Assembly (NCBI RefSeq): GCF_030272615.1
Contig: NC_081412.1
Location: 673,885,823-673,949,822, forward strand
Direction of reading: 5' to 3'
Length of the DNA: 64,000 bases
Source: Cryptomeria japonica
Lineage: Eukaryota > Streptophyta > Pinopsida > Cupressales > Cupressaceae
In this document: in pieces, positions 60,161 to 64,000 of the stretch
Numbering within the stretch: position 1 is the first letter of the stretch
Layout: each line of letters opens with the position of its first letter
The notes under the pieces: generated by a model
What the model was told of the DNA's origin: nothing
Seen by the model: only the letters and a program-made list of their open reading frames with translations
The model's database searches: none
Position numbers and translations under genes: made by a program

Positions 60161-60854
60161 TTACATTAGCATAGCAGATTCTCTCCCCCTCTCTTTTGTT
60201 ACTTCTTCTATATGTTATTCTCATTCTTCTATTTGTTGTCCTTAGTGCTGTCTACTTGAGGATGATGCAAAGCATTGAGATCTCTTTTGGTCTCTCTCAT
60301 GTTGACTCAAAAGACACATGTGTTCCCTTCTTCTAAGGTGACCTTCCTTGATTGGGGAATGAAGAACAATTATGCATACATACATATGATATATATACAT
60401 GAACTATCATACAGCATACTGACCCCGAGGAAAGTGAAGTCACCTCGTGCTTTGTGTTTGTGTCTATTATCCTTGGGTTTATCTCACACTTGGGGGCTAA
60501 ATCTTTGTGATAACGTGCTCCTTCCCTTCTTATTTCCTATGTGTATCACTACGTTAAAACAATCACCCCCGTTGAGGCGTGTGCGATCGCTTTAACGTAG
60601 GGGGGCATACACCCTGTCTATCCTTTCAAGATACTTGAAAATTTCTTGGCGAACTTAGCTTTGCCTTGAAAATTTTTGGTATTTCTCTTGCATGACTCAT
60701 AGTGAGGGAACCTTACTACTGATAGTCATGGTTCTCCCTCGTGATCTTCCCTTTTACTTTGTCAATGAAAGTCGTAAGATCCTTAGTCCACTGGGGGCTT
60801 GGTGTGTCTTGCCTCCTTGACGTGGTGAAAGTCTTTCAATGTTGTTTCCTTGTA
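60161..60854 (+). other. 3' non-coding region of element Y with conserved stem
   Basis: No gene. It holds a perfect 10-bp inverted repeat, CTACGTTAAA (60549-60558) and TTTAACGTAG (60591-60600), whose counterpart in X has one mismatch. Confidence 0.65.
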
Positions 60855-60903
60855 CTTTACCGGAAGTATGAGCATACATACTCCCGCTAAAGTGGGGGCT
60901 AAA
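60855..60903 (+). other. Hairpin and PPT of element Y
   Basis: Imperfect stem CTTTACCGGAAGTATG (60855-60870) and CATACTCCCGCTAAAG (60877-60892) runs directly into the PPT AAAGTGGGGGCTAAA (60889-60903), which touches the LTR start TGTAGCGTCC. Confidence 0.75.
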
Positions 60904-62153
60904 TGTAGCGTCCTAAAATTGCGACACTTGCAATTTCGACTGCATTTCGGTCTTCACGATGGCGACGCAATACGCAACCTGAATGGAGACCCCGAAACTC
61001 GCTCACGACACCAAAAACTGCATTTTTCAAGCACCCTGGCCTGAACCTCCTTGCACCCTGCTGTCCCGGGAGGTGGGACCAGAGCGCCCAGCGCCCTGGT
61101 CCTTCAGGACACTGGTCCCCCAGGACCATGGTGCCTAGCGCCCTGGTCCCTGGGCCTATTTTGGGCCCGGTCTCCTATGGGGTCTCGGGTCTTTTTGTTT
61201 GCAAATTGGAAATTATTGTTTCCTGGTCGGCCTAAGGTCGGGAAAATCAGTTTTTTAACCCTAATTGGCAAGTATATAAACTACATTTTTCTCTCTCATT
61301 TGAACATAAGAGGACATGACGGAAAAAAGCGTGGAAACTATACTCAAGCATTCAAGCATTCAAGCATTCAAGCAATTGATCATTTCAAGTCTCCATTCAA
61401 GGCTAAGTGTTGCATTCAAGACAAGGATTCAACCATTGAAGAGGAGATCACTTACTACATGCTACATACAACAACATACAACATCTATACCTTCGCACAT
61501 AAGGATACAAACATCCTTACAACAAGGTATTAGTACTTGTTTTACATTACAGACATTTACATTTACAGCATTTCTCATTTCTTGGTTAATTCCAAAACCG
61601 GGGTTTGACCTAAAGGCAAACCCCTAATCCCTAACCCACCAATCATCTTCGCTTTTCTGTGTGTAGGTTGCAGGTACGTGGCTGGAATTGAAGATCTGGA
61701 ATCCTTGTGCAGAGACGAACAGATCCCCCTTCGTTTCGCGGATTTTTCAGAGGACCGTGGCGCCGGGCGCCATCGTCCCGACAACTTTTGCTCAAATTTG
61801 CAGGACAGCGCCGTATCGACATTTTACTGCTAATTCCAGGTCCGCAGCTTCATCCTATATCCCTAACTCAGTTTATAAGCGAATCTTTGTCACTTTCTAT
61901 GCATTCCTAGCCTAATTCTTCTATCAACATTCTTTACAAAAGAGGGTAGCCTTGCTGTCTTAACCCTTGAAACACATTTAGCATCCAATCTTGCATTACG
62001 TGGGATTGGATCTTGTGAGTTTCAACCCCTCTTTTGAATGTAAAGTCTCTCCCTTAAGTGAAAACCATCAACCCTAGTGAACCTCCCTTCTCTCTCCTCG
62101 GAGTTGGAAGAGGGGAGTGCAACTAGGGTTCGATTGCGATTTTCCGCTTTACA
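60904..62153 (+). repeat. 3' LTR of element Y
   Basis: Matches the 5' LTR. One of the three palindromic GC units has lost roughly 18 bp (61076-61149). Confidence 0.93.
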
Positions 62154-62190
62154 AACACATATATAAAAATATATATATTTAATTAATATA

Positions 62191-62787
62191 ATGAACATTG
62201 CAATTTCCATCAAGGGAAAGGGCATAAGACAAGCAATTATCACAGATTAAAAGATCTTATTTGGGATCTTATTGATCGAGGTGAAATCAAGATTGAGGGA
62301 CCCAAAAACAACAAACAATGATCATCTCATGTTCAAAAATCCACTTCCATCACAAGATCAAAGGGGCCCTTCCACTTCTAGGCACAATACCGATAACACT
62401 GATTATAGGCGCGCTGCATATAATTACATTGTGAACCACCTATATGATGCCAGTGAACAAATTGCCACTATTACCTTCAAAAATCCCAATCCCACTTGCA
62501 ATGTTGTTACATGTCACAGCGAGGTCACTATCAAAGCAGCTCCACAAGGCACCCCATCTATCACAAAGCAGTGTAACCTTGTGGAACAATTAGACAGGAC
62601 GCCTGCGCTTATATCCATTTTAGAGCTATTGCGCCTATCTCCGTCCCATAAAATAATCTTGGATCAAGCACTCCAAGAGGCATCAGTCCCTGCAAACTTA
62701 AATACAGATCAATTCCAAGCCATGGTTGGAAGTCTAAGGTCATCACCTTGTCTCACTTTCTCTGAAAGTGACAACACATCTTTTTAG
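62191..62787 (+). pseudogene. Element Z gag, C-terminal part
   Basis: After the ATGAA duplication the frame resumes with HCNFHQGKGHKTSNYHRLKD, a CHHC-type knuckle whose last Cys is Tyr. A one-base shift near 62300 follows, then DHLMFKNPLPSQDQ and LDRTPALISILELLRLSPSH, matching W's gag C-terminus. A TAG closes it at 62785-62787, in frame with the protease. Confidence 0.82.
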
Positions 62788-63333
62788 CAACCTCATAACG
62801 CCTCACTCCACATCGAAGGGTTTATCAACCAACATAGGATCAAGCGAGTCTTGATTGACAATGAAGTAGGTCTGAATATCTGTACACTACAATTGGTCAC
62901 AACATTGGGATATGCGGTGGAATCAGTGGATCCTCGCAAGAAAATAATGATCAAAGCCTATGATGATGCACAAAGATCATCCAAAGGAGCAGTGGTGCTG
63001 CCAATTCGAGTGGGCCCCATGGTAAAACATATCACATGCCAAGTTCTGGACCTTCATCTGCCATATAATCTGTTGTTGGGAAGACCTTGGATACACACCA
63101 TGCAAGCCATTCCATCCACCTATCACCAATATATCAAGTTCCCACATAACGGTGTCGAAATAACAATCTTGGGTGATGCAAATCCATTTGCATATTGCAA
63201 CAATATCAATCATCAACCAGAGATTACCGTTCCCAACAATAGAGAAGCCATCTCATTCACATCATACATAAGTCCAGCCTCTCTTTCCAGTTCGGACACT
63301 ACTTATAACCTAAGCAAGAGAAGCTCAAGTTGA
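62788..63333 (+). pseudogene. Element Z aspartic protease
   Basis: The text RVLIDNEVGLNICTLQL corresponds to RVLIDGGAGLNICTLKL in W. The catalytic Asp is kept but the two glycines are replaced by Asn-Glu, which should spoil the active-site loop. KKIMIKAYDDAQRSSKG and YNLLLGRPWIHTMQAIPSTY follow. A stop ends the frame at 63331-63333. Confidence 0.82.
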
Positions 63334-64000
63334 AAATAGTAGAGGAAGGTCCCAGAGAATACAATATAAGCCAACTCTTTTGTGTTGGGAAAATGCCTAC
63401 TTCTCCTAAGACTCATGGTAAACCTAAACCTCAACGGTTACTTCCACAACCACTGATCAAGCCAGCATGTGCTTTGACACCTTTTATCCTGGGAAAGAAT
63501 CAAGAAGAAGAAACCAGAGATGAAGATTTAGCCGAATGGATCTATAAAGATCCCATTTACCACAGAAATCCCACATGCTAAACTTCCCATAAATCAATAT
63601 GGCAAAGGCCTTCTCATTATGCAAAGAATGGGTTATGATGGTCAGAGTGATTTAGGACCTTGCAAGCAAGGACAACATGAACCGCTACAACCAGAGTTAA
63701 AGCCCAGGGATAATACAGGCTTAGGCTTTCAAAAGGAGATTCTTCCCAAGCTCAGATTCAAAGGAAAACCCAACAAGCCACTATATTAGCCTATTACAAA
63801 GAGGTCACCTTTTATTATAAAAGTAGCACCAAACATCACAACACATGCCTCATTGAGACTCACAAACCCATTAGTAACATCCACACTACCAATCATCCCA
63901 ACAGTCAAACCAACAATCCCATTAGCAGCAGCAAACATATCAGAACCCACAGCAGTATCTAAGACATCAGCAGTTCCAGTAGAAGCAGCATGCTCAACAT
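63334..64000 (+). pseudogene. Element Z protease-RT linker with G-patch-like motif (cut by window end)
   Basis: Shifted one base from the protease, the text reads IVEEGPREYNISQLFCVGKM and TRDEDLAEWIYKD. Then YGKGLLIMQRMGYDGQSDLG and NTGLGFQKE form the G-patch-like block that W also carries. It ends in Thr/Ala/Pro-rich sequence at the window edge; RT is not reached. Confidence 0.65.

Larger units (their letters stand above)
54311..62153 (+). mobile_element. Gag-only Ty3/gypsy-derived element Y, 7.8 kb
   Basis: The LTRs are 1272 bp (54311-55582) and 1250 bp (60904-62153), with TSD AACAC (54306-54310 and 62154-62158). One Gag-like gene is flanked by a 1.27-kb leader and 0.74-kb trailer. There is no RT, RNase H or integrase. 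The LTRs differ at few sites by eye, apart from ~18-bp and ~7-bp length differences, so it is younger than X. It is the same family as X in opposite orientation. Confidence 0.93.
53753..62190. mobile_element. ~590-bp insertion in Z gag, itself carrying element Y (solo-LTR candidate)
   Basis: ATGAA flanks it on both sides (53748-53752 and 62191-62195). Removing it restores gag continuity (KLSNYE to HCNFHQGKGHK). Excluding Y and one copy of Y's TSD, the insertion is 558 + 32 bp. It starts TGTCATGCCC with a small palindrome, TGCCC...GGGCA (53757-53774), and is otherwise very AT-rich and non-coding. Size, TG start and the 5-bp TSD suggest a solo LTR. The end (ATATA) lacks the usual CA, so the class is unsure. 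Confidence 0.7.
49045..64000 (+). mobile_element. Tat-type Ty3/gypsy retrotransposon Z, 5' truncated, running off the window
   Basis: On the plus strand the order is partial 5' LTR, PBS-like TTTGGTGAACC, a 2.8-kb leader, gag, aspartic protease and G-patch-like linker. RT would lie beyond 64000. Gag is split at ATGAA by a ~590-bp insertion that contains element Y. Protease and gag motifs resemble element W, in the opposite orientation. Many stops mark an old copy. Confidence 0.85.

Noticed and set aside
54311-62153. Endogenous pararetrovirus origin for X/Y
   Set aside because: There are true LTRs, a PPT, a TSD and gypsy-type Gag, and no movement-protein or viral RT motif.

Overview
This window looks like intergenic DNA from a seed plant with a large, repeat-rich nuclear genome. 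It is AT-rich and dense with nested, decaying LTR retrotransposons, a hAT transposon relic and a tRNA-derived SINE. I see no intact cellular gene, no bacterial-type operon and no CRISPR array. The sheer amount of old retroelement would fit a gymnosperm, but the sequence alone does not prove that.

Left part (1-16.4 kb). A broken hAT transposase (480-1256, minus) still shows a BED zinc finger and a 116-bp intron. Next come three copies (A, B, C) of an AT-rich unclassified repeat; B and C are tandem. Copy C is split by a 7.6-kb Ty1/copia element, here called U (6071-13653, minus, TSD AGATG). A small SINE with a perfect 9-bp TSD lies at 14673-14832.

Middle (14.9-41.15 kb). An old Tat-type Ty3/gypsy element, W (minus), has dual RNase H domains. 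Between its pol and its 3' LTR it carries an antisense, intron-containing plant-mobile-domain (PMD) gene, now broken. W's RT region was split by V, a Ty3/gypsy chromovirus (24661-37901, TSD CCAAG). The right LTR of V was in turn split by T (32137-36365, TSD AGGAG), a 4.2-kb copia derivative that keeps only gag-protease plus an acidic C-terminal extension.

Right part (41.15-64 kb). X (41151-49044, minus) and Y (54311-62153, plus) are two inverted copies of one non-autonomous gypsy family. Each encodes a single ~1,100-codon Gag-like protein with a protease-like domain whose active-site motif is changed, and no RT or integrase. Y sits inside a ~590-bp insertion, which itself splits the gag of Z (49045 to the window end, plus), a second Tat-type element. 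X separates W (minus) from Z (plus), lacks matching TSDs, and marks a rearrangement.

How the parts relate. W/Z, V and U are, or were, autonomous-type elements. T and X/Y keep structural protein and cis signals but must borrow polymerase. Nonsense mutations throughout are mostly C-to-T type (CGA to TGA, CAA/CAG to TAA/TAG, TGG to TGA/TAG), as expected from long-term cytosine methylation. Insertion order follows from nesting: W before V before T, and Z before the 590-bp insertion before Y.
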